The translations under genes were made by a program, and so were the position numbers. Shown here piece after piece: positions 17,577 to 25,481 of a stretch of 26,788 bases of DNA. Source of the DNA: JBFJVZ01 sp041623895 (GTDB lineage Bacteria; Planctomycetota; Planctomycetia; Pirellulales; Pirellulaceae); assembly GCA_041623895.1 (NCBI GenBank), contig JBFJVZ010000047.1, positions 1-26,788 of the forward strand, given 5' to 3'. Position 1 is the first letter of the stretch. Every line of letters starts with the position of its first letter. The notes under the pieces were generated by a model. The model worked only from the letters and a program-made list of their open reading frames with translations, searched no databases and was not told the DNA's origin.

Positions 17577-20500
17577 CTACTGCTCCCCGTGCCAGTTCTC
17601 CAGCGAAAGCAAGTCTCCCGCCTGGATTTGTTTTGGATCGACGACGACGTGTTTGATCCTTTGACGCTTCCAGGTGTAAGTCATGTGAACGAGTCCGTCA
17701 GCCGTTTGAATGATGGCGGGGTAACTGAATTCGGATTTCTCTTCTTGCTCCAGCACGGCCACCTTTCGCCACTGTTTGCCGTCATCGGAAATCGCCAGAT
17801 TCAAAAGTCCGCGGCGGCCCCAACCGGTCTTGCCGGCGCCCAAGTGGTTGTAGATCAACAGATGACGGCCATCGTGCAGCGTGATCACTTCGATCCCCGC
17901 GTTTGGATTGGGCAGATTGGTCGCTTCCAGATCGGACCAGGTTTCGCCATCGTCCGCCGAGAAGCTGGTCACGATCACGCTTTCTTTGGTGCGACAAAGC
18001 ACTTGCAGTTTGCCGTCGGCATGCTGCAGAAAGGTTGGCTGGATCGCATTGAAAGTTTTTCCATCGTTGATCGGACCGATTCGTTTCCAATTTCCCTGAG
18101 GCAGGCCGTCGCTAAGTTTGGTCTTCTCGAAATGCACCCGCCAGCCATCGTATTCGGTCGAAGAACCGCACAGCAGCGTTTCGCCGTCGGACAATAAGAT
18201 CGGCTTGCAGCGTACCGGGCCGTCAATCGTTTCGGGTAGTCGGCGGCGGTCACGGAAGCTGCGGCCGCGGTCATAACTGACCATCATCTCGCCCCACCAC
18301 TGCTGCGGGTTGGGACCGACTTTGAAAAACAGCAGCGTCGCCGCGTCACCCGGTCCCTGATAAAGCACCGGATTCCAACAGGGATGACGATGACCTTCGT
18401 GCTGGATGCCATTGGCCCATTCCGTGGGCGACGACCAGGCGTTGCCGTCGTGATAGCTGACCCAGATGCCAACGTCTTTCGCCTTTTCGCGGGTGCCCCC
18501 GAACCAGGCCACGACCAGTCCGCGAGTCGTCTGGCAAATCGTGGACGCGTGACACTGAGGAAACTTGGCCTTGGTGAACACGAAATCTTCGCTAACGAAA
18601 CCGGGGAATTTCGCAGCGGGCTTCGGCTTGGCCGGTCGCGCTTTCAATTGTTCATCCGAGTAAGCAAGGCAATCATCGTGAGCGATGTGGTAGATGCGGC
18701 CGTTCTCCGCACCCACCAGCAAATCGGGTTTGCCGTCGGCATCAAAATCGCAAACCGCGGGGCTGGAAGTGTGACCGGCGACGTTGCGGCGAGCAAGTTT
18801 GCCGATTTTCTTGAGCACGATGCGGCCGTCGCGATCTTCGCAATTGCGATACCAGGTCGCGTTTTCAGAATTCACCAACAAATCCAGTCGCCCATCCTGG
18901 TCCCAATCCACGACGGCAAGCTTGACGCGGCCAGAACCACCACACGACTTGTTGTTCAACTGAATTGGTGCGTTGTCTTCATCGATGAACAACCGCTGCG
19001 CGGGACCAAATCCGGTTTCAGCAACTCCGCTGCGGCTAGCGCTGGTTCGCAGCGACAAGAAACCTTGTTGATCCAGAGCCACTAAATCCTGCCTGCTGTC
19101 TTTGTCGAAGTCGACGGCCACGGGCGTGGTCCGCCATTGCGATAGCGAGGCATTTGATTTTGTTTGCCACCAGTACCACAGGGGAGGCGATTCGGCAGCG
19201 CCGTCATCCAGCCCGACTTCAACCAAGGAGCCATCATCATTTCGCAGCACTCCGATCTGCGCCCAAATTGAATTGAAAACGATGTCGGGATCTTTGTCCT
19301 GGTCAAGGTCTGCGACCGAAAGCGTGGTGTAACCCCATTTGGCTTCACACGGGCCCTGGATCGAACCCTTGGGTCCGGCCAGCACGCGAAACGTTTTGCC
19401 GTCGGCTGCCAGCAATTGCGGTCCGCTCCACTTGGGGAGCCCGCCGCCGGCTGTTCCCCCGTTGCCGTCCGCTGTTCCCAGATTTGTAAACAGAGCGATG
19501 TAGCCGGCGGTGTTGCCGCACAAGATGTCTTCGTCGCCGTCACCATCCCAATCGTAGGCGAAGGGCGTCGCGAGCGCCCCGAACTTCAGCGAATCGGCTT
19601 GTTGTTGAAAGTAGACAGGGTCTTTAAAAACCGGTCCGCGCCCGTGCGAATCGCCGGTGTTTTCGACCAAGGCAACGCGGCCGTCTTCGTCGCCAACGAT
19701 CAGATCAAAATCTTTATCCCCGTCCCAGTCGATCGCCGTCGGCGTGATCATCTGCAAGTCCATCACCAGCGGTTTGCCTGCGGCACTGATGAGTTTCCGA
19801 CCGGCGGCGTAGTGAGGTTCCCTGCGGCTACCGACGTTTTGAAAATACGTGAACCCGTCCAGGAATTCTCCGCAGATCAAGTCCAGATCGCCGTCGCCGT
19901 CGAAGTCAGCAAAGTTGGGTGACGGCCAGCCGTAAACATCGATGTCACCGCCGCCCGCTTTCACTCGTTGCGGATCGCTTGAATACTCCGGCACGTCATC
20001 CGTTCCGGTGTTGGTGATCAAATAAACGTAACCGTGCAAGGGACCGTTACGCCAGTTGCCGTGGTTGTCGTAAGCGTGGTCCCATCCGTAATCACTCCAG
20101 TCACCGATGCCCACGATCAGATCGTGATCGCCGTCGCCTTCGTAATCGAGATAGCGCCACATGCGAGCCCGCGTGTTGCCGGAATGAAAACGCGCGTTGG
20201 CATAGATCTTGGTCTTCTTGGCAAAGTCACCTGCACGAAAGTCCGAAAGTTCAAACACTTCTTGCAAGATCCGCGGTTGGCCGTCGACATAGCTGACTTG
20301 CATGTTTTGCCCCGTCGCGCCAAGCCGCACGGCGGGCCTGAACACCGGCATCTTGATCTTCGGGTCTTGCGTGGGATTCTCGAAAAAGTAAACGCCGTTC
20401 GACGGCTTGTCGGGGCACGACACCAGCAAGTCCAAGTCGCCGTCGCCGTCATAGTCCATCGGCAGCGGCCAGGCCCACAAGCCAACCCCCAGATCAACAT

Positions 20501-20606
20501 TCAAGCCCGGATGGTTGTATTTCAGCGGCTGAAGTTTCCAATCCTCTTCGGCCCACGCAGTGGTGACGATGACGGCCGTGGCGATGGCAATTGCGGGTAT
20601 TCTCAT
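17577..20606 (-). CDS. FG-GAP (nine repeats)-sialidase-like fusion, secreted
   Basis: A 1009-residue exported protein with signal peptide MRIPAIAIATAVIVTTAWA. Nine FG-GAP/VCBS calcium loops of form DxDGDxDxD are visible at about 51, 154, 234, 293, 352, 433, 499, 567 and 620, for example DYDGDGDLD and DFDGDGDLD, enough for a complete propeller plus extra blades. A Lys/Pro-rich linker (656-669) leads to a sialidase/BNR-like propeller at 673-1009, with Asp-box-like turns at SYHDGNAW (717), SYDRGRSF (777) and SADDGETW (883). Sialidase-fold enzymes cleave terminal acidic sugars, but the fold also serves other hydrolases, and I could not confirm the arginine triad. ATG 20606 starts the signal peptide; the frame to 20684 is rejected. 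It lies upstream of the second sulfatase on the same strand, so joint glycan breakdown is plausible. Confidence 0.9.
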   Translation of the reverse strand: MRIPAIAIATAVIVTTAWAEEDWKLQPLKYNHPGLNVDLGVGLWAWPLPMDYDGDGDLDLLVSCPDKPSNGVYFFENPTQDPKIKMPVFRPAVRLGATGQNMQVSYVDGQPRILQEVFELSDFRAGDFAKKTKIYANARFHSGNTRARMWRYLDYEGDGDHDLIVGIGDWSDYGWDHAYDNHGNWRNGPLHGYVYLITNTGTDDVPEYSSDPQRVKAGGGDIDVYGWPSPNFADFDGDGDLDLICGEFLDGFTYFQNVGSRREPHYAAGRKLISAAGKPLVMDLQMITPTAIDWDGDKDFDLIVGDEDGRVALVENTGDSHGRGPVFKDPVYFQQQADSLKFGALATPFAYDWDGDGDEDILCGNTAGYIALFTNLGTADGNGGTAGGGLPKWSGPQLLAADGKTFRVLAGPKGSIQGPCEAKWGYTTLSVADLDQDKDPDIVFNSIWAQIGVLRNDDGSLVEVGLDDGAAESPPLWYWWQTKSNASLSQWRTTPVAVDFDKDSRQDLVALDQQGFLSLRTSASRSGVAETGFGPAQRLFIDEDNAPIQLNNKSCGGSGRVKLAVVDWDQDGRLDLLVNSENATWYRNCEDRDGRIVLKKIGKLARRNVAGHTSSPAVCDFDADGKPDLLVGAENGRIYHIAHDDCLAYSDEQLKARPAKPKPAAKFPGFVSEDFVFTKAKFPQCHASTICQTTRGLVVAWFGGTREKAKDVGIWVSYHDGNAWSSPTEWANGIQHEGHRHPCWNPVLYQGPGDAATLLFFKVGPNPQQWWGEMMVSYDRGRSFRDRRRLPETIDGPVRCKPILLSDGETLLCGSSTEYDGWRVHFEKTKLSDGLPQGNWKRIGPINDGKTFNAIQPTFLQHADGKLQVLCRTKESVIVTSFSADDGETWSDLEATNLPNPNAGIEVITLHDGRHLLIYNHLGAGKTGWGRRGLLNLAISDDGKQWRKVAVLEQEEKSEFSYPAIIQTADGLVHMTYTWKRQRIKHVVVDPKQIQAGDLLSLENWHGEQ

Positions 20607-20666
20607 GATGCTGATGCTTCCGGTAGCTGATTCAAAACGAGCGTCGTTGCTGCGGCACAATATTGA

Positions 20667-20681
20667 TGCACAAACTGTGCA
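20667..20681. promoter_or_regulatory. Dyad symmetry upstream of FG-GAP/sialidase gene
   Basis: TGCACA-AAC-TGTGCA is a perfect 6-bp inverted repeat with a 3-nt spacer, 61-75 bp upstream of ATG 20606 in the 302-bp gap between divergent genes. Its position and size suit an operator for a dimeric regulator, but no promoter boxes were confidently placed. The rest of 20607-20908 contains no gene I can support; a GGAGGGG run near 20815 precedes only very short frames. Confidence 0.35.
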
Positions 20682-20908
20682 CAATCAAACAGTTTCTCCA
20701 ACAAGCACGCTAGCAACTCTCGAATTGTGTGACGGCTTGGCACACTTTCTCGGCCGTTACCGAGATCCAAGGATAAGCTGTATCAATCAAATCGGTAATG
20801 GCTGAAGGTAAAAAAGGAGGGGCGATCAACGTTTCGCTACGTCGATTTTGAAAGAGGCTGTGCAGCGCTGTCCGCTGCCAATTTTATGACGGAACACCCA
20901 GTGGAATC

Positions 20909-21964
20909 ATGGATCGATTCGCTTTGTCATGGCTGCTGCTTTGGCTAACCACTTTGACGATTGCCGCCCAGCAGCCCTACGCCTCACCATCGAATTGGGA
21001 TACCGATGTTGCTTCTGATGTGCTTCACCCACGGATGGCTCGCATTTTGGAGGCCAGCGAACCTGCCGCACCACGGCTGGTGAAACGTAGATTTCGGTTA
21101 TCCGGGGGCCACGAGTTTAATTGGCTGCAGCCGCGGTTTTCCAACAACGTTTCGGCGGTAGTAACACGTCCCTCTGGTGATCGGGCACTCAGCTTTGATC
21201 ACGAGTACGAAACAACCTCGCGAATTTTCATCGCCGGCGAGAATCACTGCGGCAACGGGCTCCGGGCGCGGTATTGGTATCTGGAAACAGACGCGCCGAA
21301 GCAAGTCAATTTCGCGACGGCCAGCGCTTCGCCTCTGAGCTTGACGATCGCAGGTGCAGGCGGCAACTTGAGCCGAACGGCGTTCGCATATAGCGGCGAC
21401 GCGTTGACCTCCACGTATCATCTTCAAATGCGAACGATTGACATCGAAGGCACGCACCGTGATCGCTACGCGTGCACAGAAGCACTCTGGGCGTTTGGCT
21501 TGCGTTACGCAAAGATTCACCAGCGGGCCCATGCGGTAGCCACCGACCCCGGCGGTGCGCTGACGGAATTGGTGTGCCAGGATGTCGACTTCGAAGGATT
21601 TGGACCAACGCTCAGCGGTGAATTTACACGGCAATGGTGGCAAATGTGTTTCTTGCAAAGTCGTTTTTCCTGGTTTGCCAACGCCCGTACGTCGTTGCTG
21701 CTGGGTGAACAACAGCAAGATATTGTGCTGGTCACCGCAGGCGGCGCATCACTTGCCGAGGATGAGCACCGGCAAGATGATCTGTTGCCGATCATTGAAC
21801 TCGCCGGAGGATTGCAATGGACGTCTCAACCGTTCAGGCGCGCGACTTGGATTGTTCGCGGCGGGTACCGGGCGGAAACATGGTTTGGAGTCGGCGGGCC
21901 GGTCGATGCCGACAGTAATCTTGGCCTGCATGGTGTTTTGCTGACGCTGGCAATGCGATTCTAA
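20909..21964 (+). CDS. Lpg1974-like outer-membrane beta-barrel protein
   Basis: A 351-residue exported protein with a signal peptide (hydrophobic LSWLLLWLTTLTIAA) and an amphipathic, aromatic-rich mature sequence ending in phenylalanine (LLTLAMRF), the usual terminal residue of outer-membrane barrels. Segments GNGLRARYWYLETD, ALWAFGLRYAKIHQ, DVDFEGFGPTLSGEF, WFANARTSLLLGE and WIVRGGYRAETWFG match the pattern of the Legionella-type Lpg1974 pore-forming family, which is expanded in planctomycetes. It would sit in the outer membrane as a porin-like barrel. Assignment is by pattern, so moderate. ATG 20909 is preceded by GTGGAAT. A stem-loop follows the stop codon. Confidence 0.78.
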   Translation: MDRFALSWLLLWLTTLTIAAQQPYASPSNWDTDVASDVLHPRMARILEASEPAAPRLVKRRFRLSGGHEFNWLQPRFSNNVSAVVTRPSGDRALSFDHEYETTSRIFIAGENHCGNGLRARYWYLETDAPKQVNFATASASPLSLTIAGAGGNLSRTAFAYSGDALTSTYHLQMRTIDIEGTHRDRYACTEALWAFGLRYAKIHQRAHAVATDPGGALTELVCQDVDFEGFGPTLSGEFTRQWWQMCFLQSRFSWFANARTSLLLGEQQQDIVLVTAGGASLAEDEHRQDDLLPIIELAGGLQWTSQPFRRATWIVRGGYRAETWFGVGGPVDADSNLGLHGVLLTLAMRF

Positions 21965-21971
21965 CTCGGAC

Positions 21972-21996
21972 TCGCGAGATTGCCTCAGTCTCGCGA
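21972..21996 (+). terminator. Stem-loop after the Lpg1974-like gene
   Basis: TCGCGAGA (21972-21979) and TCTCGCGA (21989-21996) form an 8-bp perfect stem with a 9-nt loop, 8 bp past the stop codon. The position suits a transcription terminator. The expected run of T residues is missing, so Rho-independent action is uncertain. Confidence 0.5.
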
Positions 21997-22093
21997 AACT
22001 CTTCACGCCGATTATGAACGGGTAACGGTGTCTCGATCCGATCGACTACAATCGTTCGGCATCATCACACCTGTTACATTCCCTGGTTGCTTG

Positions 22094-22110
22094 ACTTGCC
22101 TCGGGCAAGT
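22094..22110 (+). promoter_or_regulatory. Tight hairpin in leader of PQQ-propeller gene
   Basis: ACTTGCC-TCG-GGCAAGT is a 7-bp perfect stem with a 3-nt loop, extendable by two pairs, ending 17 bases before ATG 22128 and just upstream of the ribosome-binding-like GGCGAGG (22114-22120). It could affect translation start or mRNA stability, or be a leftover terminator. Function is inferred only from location. Confidence 0.35.
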
Positions 22111-22127
22111 TACGGCGAGGCCGACTC

Positions 22128-23561
22128 ATGTTATCTCCGTTGACGATCCATAGCCTGTTCGTCGTGGCAATCGCTTTTGTGACGGGAGCGGATAGCTGGC
22201 CCGGTTTCCGCGGCGACGGCAGTGGCGTTACCGCGGCTAAGAATCTGCCCGAACAATGGGCGCCAGGAAAGGGAATCGCCTGGAAAGCCACGATTCCGGG
22301 TTACGGACAATCTTCGCCGGTGATCTGGAAAGGCACGGCCTATGTCACCTCCAGCGATGGCGCCTTCCAAGAGTCTTGCCAGGTCCACGCCTATCGAATC
22401 GACAACGGTAATAAGATTTGGACGCGGGAGATCAAAGCCACGCATGCTGTGGAAAACTATTTTCGTAACAGTCGAGCAGCACCGACCTGCGCGGTTGACA
22501 AGCACGCGGTCTATTCGTTTTTTGCCAGCGGCGATTTGACGGCGATGACCCACGATGGCGAAGTGATGTGGAGCGTTCCCTTGATCAAGCGATATGGCGA
22601 AGTCGATAACGAACGCGGCGTGGCCAGTTCGCCCGCCCAGACGAGCGATCGGCTGTTCGTGGTGATCGATCACCATGGCCCGTCATATCTCGTCGCGATC
22701 GACAAGAGTAGCGGAGAAATCGCCTGGAAAACCGACCGCGGCGAGCGCCTGCCGTCATGGTCCTCACCGGTGATTGCCCGCCACAACGATCGAGAAATCG
22801 TCGTTATCAGCTCGGCGGACACTGTCGATGCCTACGACCCGATCAATGGCGAATTGTTGTGGCAACTCGACGGCTTGCAGGACAACCACATTCCCTCCGC
22901 CGCTGTCGTCGGCAATCGCATCTTTGTCGGTTCGACCAGCATGTTCAACCAGGAAACTGACCCGGATCAGGTCGCCGGTTCGAACTGTTGTCTGGAACTG
23001 ACGACCAGTAACGGCCGATCGCACTACAAGCTCCGCTGGGGTGCCGAACGCGCGAACTCGTATTATTCATCACCGCTCGCGCATGGTGGCTACGTCTACT
23101 ATGTCAACAAAGCCGGCGTGTTGTACTGCGTCGACGAGAAGACAGGCGAGCAACGATACGCGAAGCGAATCGGTAATCCGTGCTGGGCCTCCGCGATTGG
23201 CAGCCACAATGAAAACGGGGAAGCACGGATCTACTTTGTACAAAAGAACGGCTTCTCCATCGTCCTCCGTCCCGGTGACGAGTACGATCAAATCGCCCGC
23301 AACCAGCTGTGGGATCGGAATGAAATGATGGAAGCTGCCGAGCGTGCCGAAAAGTTGAGAACGGCAAACGCGGTTCCCGCCGATCAAGCCCGACCAAAAT
23401 CTGGTCCCGAGAAGCTGTTTGCTAACCTGCCCGAGCAACAGCTCCACCAGATGTTTTCCTACGGCGATCCAACGGTTTATGGAGTCGCGGCCGTGGAGGG
23501 AAGTTTATTGATTCGTACCGGCCAGCATCTGTATTGCCTTCGCGACCCAGACGCTAAGTAA
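22128..23561 (+). CDS. Secreted PQQ-like beta-propeller repeat protein
   Basis: A 477-residue protein with signal peptide SLFVVAIAFVTGADS, followed by the common planctomycete opening SWPGFRGDGSGVT. Repeats of the PQQ-propeller type appear throughout, such as SSPVIWKGTAYVTS, DKSSGEIAWKTDRG, DPINGELLWQLDG and DEKTGEQRYAKRIG, giving several blades of the WD-like propeller seen in quinoprotein dehydrogenases and BamB. No dehydrogenase catalytic motif was seen, so it is probably a structural or binding protein in the envelope rather than a dehydrogenase. A charged, helical insert lies before the last blade (near residue 400). ATG 22128 follows a GGCGAGG site. The gene is the last in its direction and converges on the AAA gene. 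Confidence 0.88.
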   Translation: MLSPLTIHSLFVVAIAFVTGADSWPGFRGDGSGVTAAKNLPEQWAPGKGIAWKATIPGYGQSSPVIWKGTAYVTSSDGAFQESCQVHAYRIDNGNKIWTREIKATHAVENYFRNSRAAPTCAVDKHAVYSFFASGDLTAMTHDGEVMWSVPLIKRYGEVDNERGVASSPAQTSDRLFVVIDHHGPSYLVAIDKSSGEIAWKTDRGERLPSWSSPVIARHNDREIVVISSADTVDAYDPINGELLWQLDGLQDNHIPSAAVVGNRIFVGSTSMFNQETDPDQVAGSNCCLELTTSNGRSHYKLRWGAERANSYYSSPLAHGGYVYYVNKAGVLYCVDEKTGEQRYAKRIGNPCWASAIGSHNENGEARIYFVQKNGFSIVLRPGDEYDQIARNQLWDRNEMMEAAERAEKLRTANAVPADQARPKSGPEKLFANLPEQQLHQMFSYGDPTVYGVAAVEGSLLIRTGQHLYCLRDPDAK

Positions 23562-23566
23562 GAATA

Positions 23567-23601
23567 TGCCGAGCAAAAGATCCGCCAAGCGCAGCTCGGC
23601 A
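23567..23601. terminator. Stem-loop between convergent genes
   Basis: TGCCGAGC (23567-23574) and GCTCGGCA (23594-23601) form an 8-bp perfect stem around a 19-nt loop, directly after the PQQ-propeller stop. It probably serves as a terminator for the plus-strand gene and perhaps for the facing AAA gene. No T-tract was seen. Confidence 0.45.
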
Positions 23602-23639
23602 GCAGCCTCGCCCTCCCGTTTCAGATGTCAAATCAAGAC

Positions 23640-23652
23640 TGACAGAACACTA
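23640..23652. repeat. Solo terminus related to the MITE-like element
   Basis: TGACAGAACACTA matches the right end of the palindrome at 6191-6323 (TGACAGAGCACTA) at 12 of 13 bases. No opposite arm was found nearby. It overlaps the TAG stop codon of the AAA gene at 23650-23652, so that stop may derive from the repeat. A chance match is possible given the short length. Confidence 0.4.
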
Positions 23653-25287
23653 ATCTGTGCAGACAGCGGCCCATGATGCTGTTTGTACGTGAGAGCATTT
23701 TGTGCATTTGACGCGCAGTCCAAGCGACGTTGGTTGGATCACCACTTTTCGCCGGCAGCCATTGCAAACGATTTTCAATCGATGCGGCGCGGCGACCAAC
23801 TGAGTTAACTTGTGGTTGGAGATTCCCGGGATACTGACGTCTGAGGGAATCAAGACAGTCAACAGCGCCTCGGTCAACTCGGAAACCTCGGCGACACGAT
23901 CGGCCAATCTCCTGACAGTGTCTTCAAAGCAATTGCGAACCAGCCGCCCGTTCCCGAAGTGCCGATCGCGATCTTGATACAGATGGTGAAAGCCGACCAA
24001 CAAACGATGACGGGATTCGCTTGAGATTTCGTACTGATTCTGCTCACATAGAACCTCGAAGATCTTGCCAAGATCGGTGGGCGAATAATCCTCGAAGTCG
24101 ATCCGGGTGTTGATGCGCGAGCTGAGTCCCGGATTGCTGCGGATCATGTCATTCATTTCATCGCTGTAGCCTGCCAAGATCACGACCATCCGGTCGCGGT
24201 CATCCTCCATTCGCTTGAGCAGTGTTTGCACGGCTTCGCGTCCGTAGGCGTCATCGCCGGATTCGTCGATCAGGCTGTAGGCTTCGTCGATGAACAGTAC
24301 ACCACCGATGGCCGAGTCGCACAGCTTGTTTGTTTTCGGTCCGGTTTGTCCTGCGTATTGGGCAACCAGGCCACTGCGATCGGTTTCCACGACGTGGCCG
24401 GTCGGCAGCGTGCCCATAGCACCGAGAATCTGGCCGACAATTCGCGCCACCGTGGTTTTGCCTGTACCCGGATTTCCGGAAAAGACCATGTGCAGTGTGA
24501 TCGGCATCGTCGCCAACCCACTTTTCTTACGCTGTTGTTGAAGACGCAAGAAATTGGCGTAGCTGCGGACACGGTCTTTCACCGATCGCAGACCGACCAA
24601 CTGATCCAGCTCCTGCATCGCCGCTGTTAGTTGGCGATTGCGTTCAGCTTCGCTAATTTGTGCCGGCGGTGGCGCGGTAGAAGAATGCTCCGCCTGCTGT
24701 TTTTGCTGTGCACTGGCGGTGCGGCCGGCTGCAGGGGACGACAGCGGCGCCAAAATTTTCTGGGGCTCGGCGGGGTGCAACGCCATGTCAATGTCGCGTT
24801 GCAGCGTGTGCAGGGCAATGGCTTCTTCCGGCATCGTCTGGCCGTCGCACTTGGCCACCAAATTGGCAAGCCGCATAACGATTGTTTCGACTTGCGCTTT
24901 ACTGTCGCCAAGCGGTGCATAGCGGACAAACGGGGCGACCAGCGACTCCCAAGACAACAGATCGGCTTGCTTGAACAGCCCCGTTGCCGCCTCACGAAGC
25001 TGTGGGCCGCGTAGCTGCTCGCCCCATAGGTGTTCGATCATGGCGGCGGCAACTTTTTTTTCCGGTCCGGTCCAGCGATCGTCGGCGCGAACAGTCGTCA
25101 CATAGACTTTGATCAGCAGTCCCCGGTGCAAGTCGTCCATCAGTTCGACAAATTCTTCCACGCGTCCTTCGATCAAGGTTGGGTACCGGCGCACCATCCA
25201 CGTCCCGCAATGCTTGTAAAGTTTGCGGCAGTCGCGCAACACGCGGCTTAGCAGGCCAATCAGTCGTGCGTCTTCGGGATGGTTCAT
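23650..25287 (-). CDS. CbbX/SpoVK-type AAA ATPase with TerB-like N-terminus and zinc-ribbon tail
   Basis: A 545-residue soluble protein. Residues about 35-170 are helical with a TerB-like flavour (LLIKVYVTTVRADDRWTGPE). A low-complexity Gln/Pro linker spans 180-212. The AAA domain of the CbxX/CfqX family follows: DQLVGLRSVKDRV, Walker A GNPGTGKT (271-278), the pore-loop region VAQYAGQTGPKT, Walker B LFIDEA (331-336) with EAYSL, then the sensor and arginine region ILAGYSDEMNDM and NPGLSSRI. The tail has a CxxC-x16-CxxC zinc ribbon (C508, C511, C528, C531). AAA proteins of this type remodel partner complexes, for example Rubisco activation or EccA in secretion; here no such partner is nearby, so the client is unknown. 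ATG 25287 is chosen over the TTG at 25332. Confidence 0.9.
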   Translation of the reverse strand: MNHPEDARLIGLLSRVLRDCRKLYKHCGTWMVRRYPTLIEGRVEEFVELMDDLHRGLLIKVYVTTVRADDRWTGPEKKVAAAMIEHLWGEQLRGPQLREAATGLFKQADLLSWESLVAPFVRYAPLGDSKAQVETIVMRLANLVAKCDGQTMPEEAIALHTLQRDIDMALHPAEPQKILAPLSSPAAGRTASAQQKQQAEHSSTAPPPAQISEAERNRQLTAAMQELDQLVGLRSVKDRVRSYANFLRLQQQRKKSGLATMPITLHMVFSGNPGTGKTTVARIVGQILGAMGTLPTGHVVETDRSGLVAQYAGQTGPKTNKLCDSAIGGVLFIDEAYSLIDESGDDAYGREAVQTLLKRMEDDRDRMVVILAGYSDEMNDMIRSNPGLSSRINTRIDFEDYSPTDLGKIFEVLCEQNQYEISSESRHRLLVGFHHLYQDRDRHFGNGRLVRNCFEDTVRRLADRVAEVSELTEALLTVLIPSDVSIPGISNHKLTQLVAAPHRLKIVCNGCRRKVVIQPTSLGLRVKCTKCSHVQTASWAAVCTD

Positions 25288-25481
25288 GTCACTTTGGATA
25301 CGAAAAGCAGGGAAGCGACATTTTAATGGCAAGCAACCAACCAGGTGCAGCCGATTCAGGACAATGACGCCAACACCCCACCAGCGGATATCGGGTCAGG
25401 CCTGCTCTGCGCCGGGGCGTTAACTCCTTTGGTCGGGGGCGATGCGAAACGACTGGCTCGGCTTCCAAACCGCATGCCCTG

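Noticed and set aside
20798..20851. 17-codon frame beginning MAEGKKGG near a GGAGGGG run
   Set aside because: Too short, its purine run lies inside the frame rather than before it, and no downstream gene is coupled to it.
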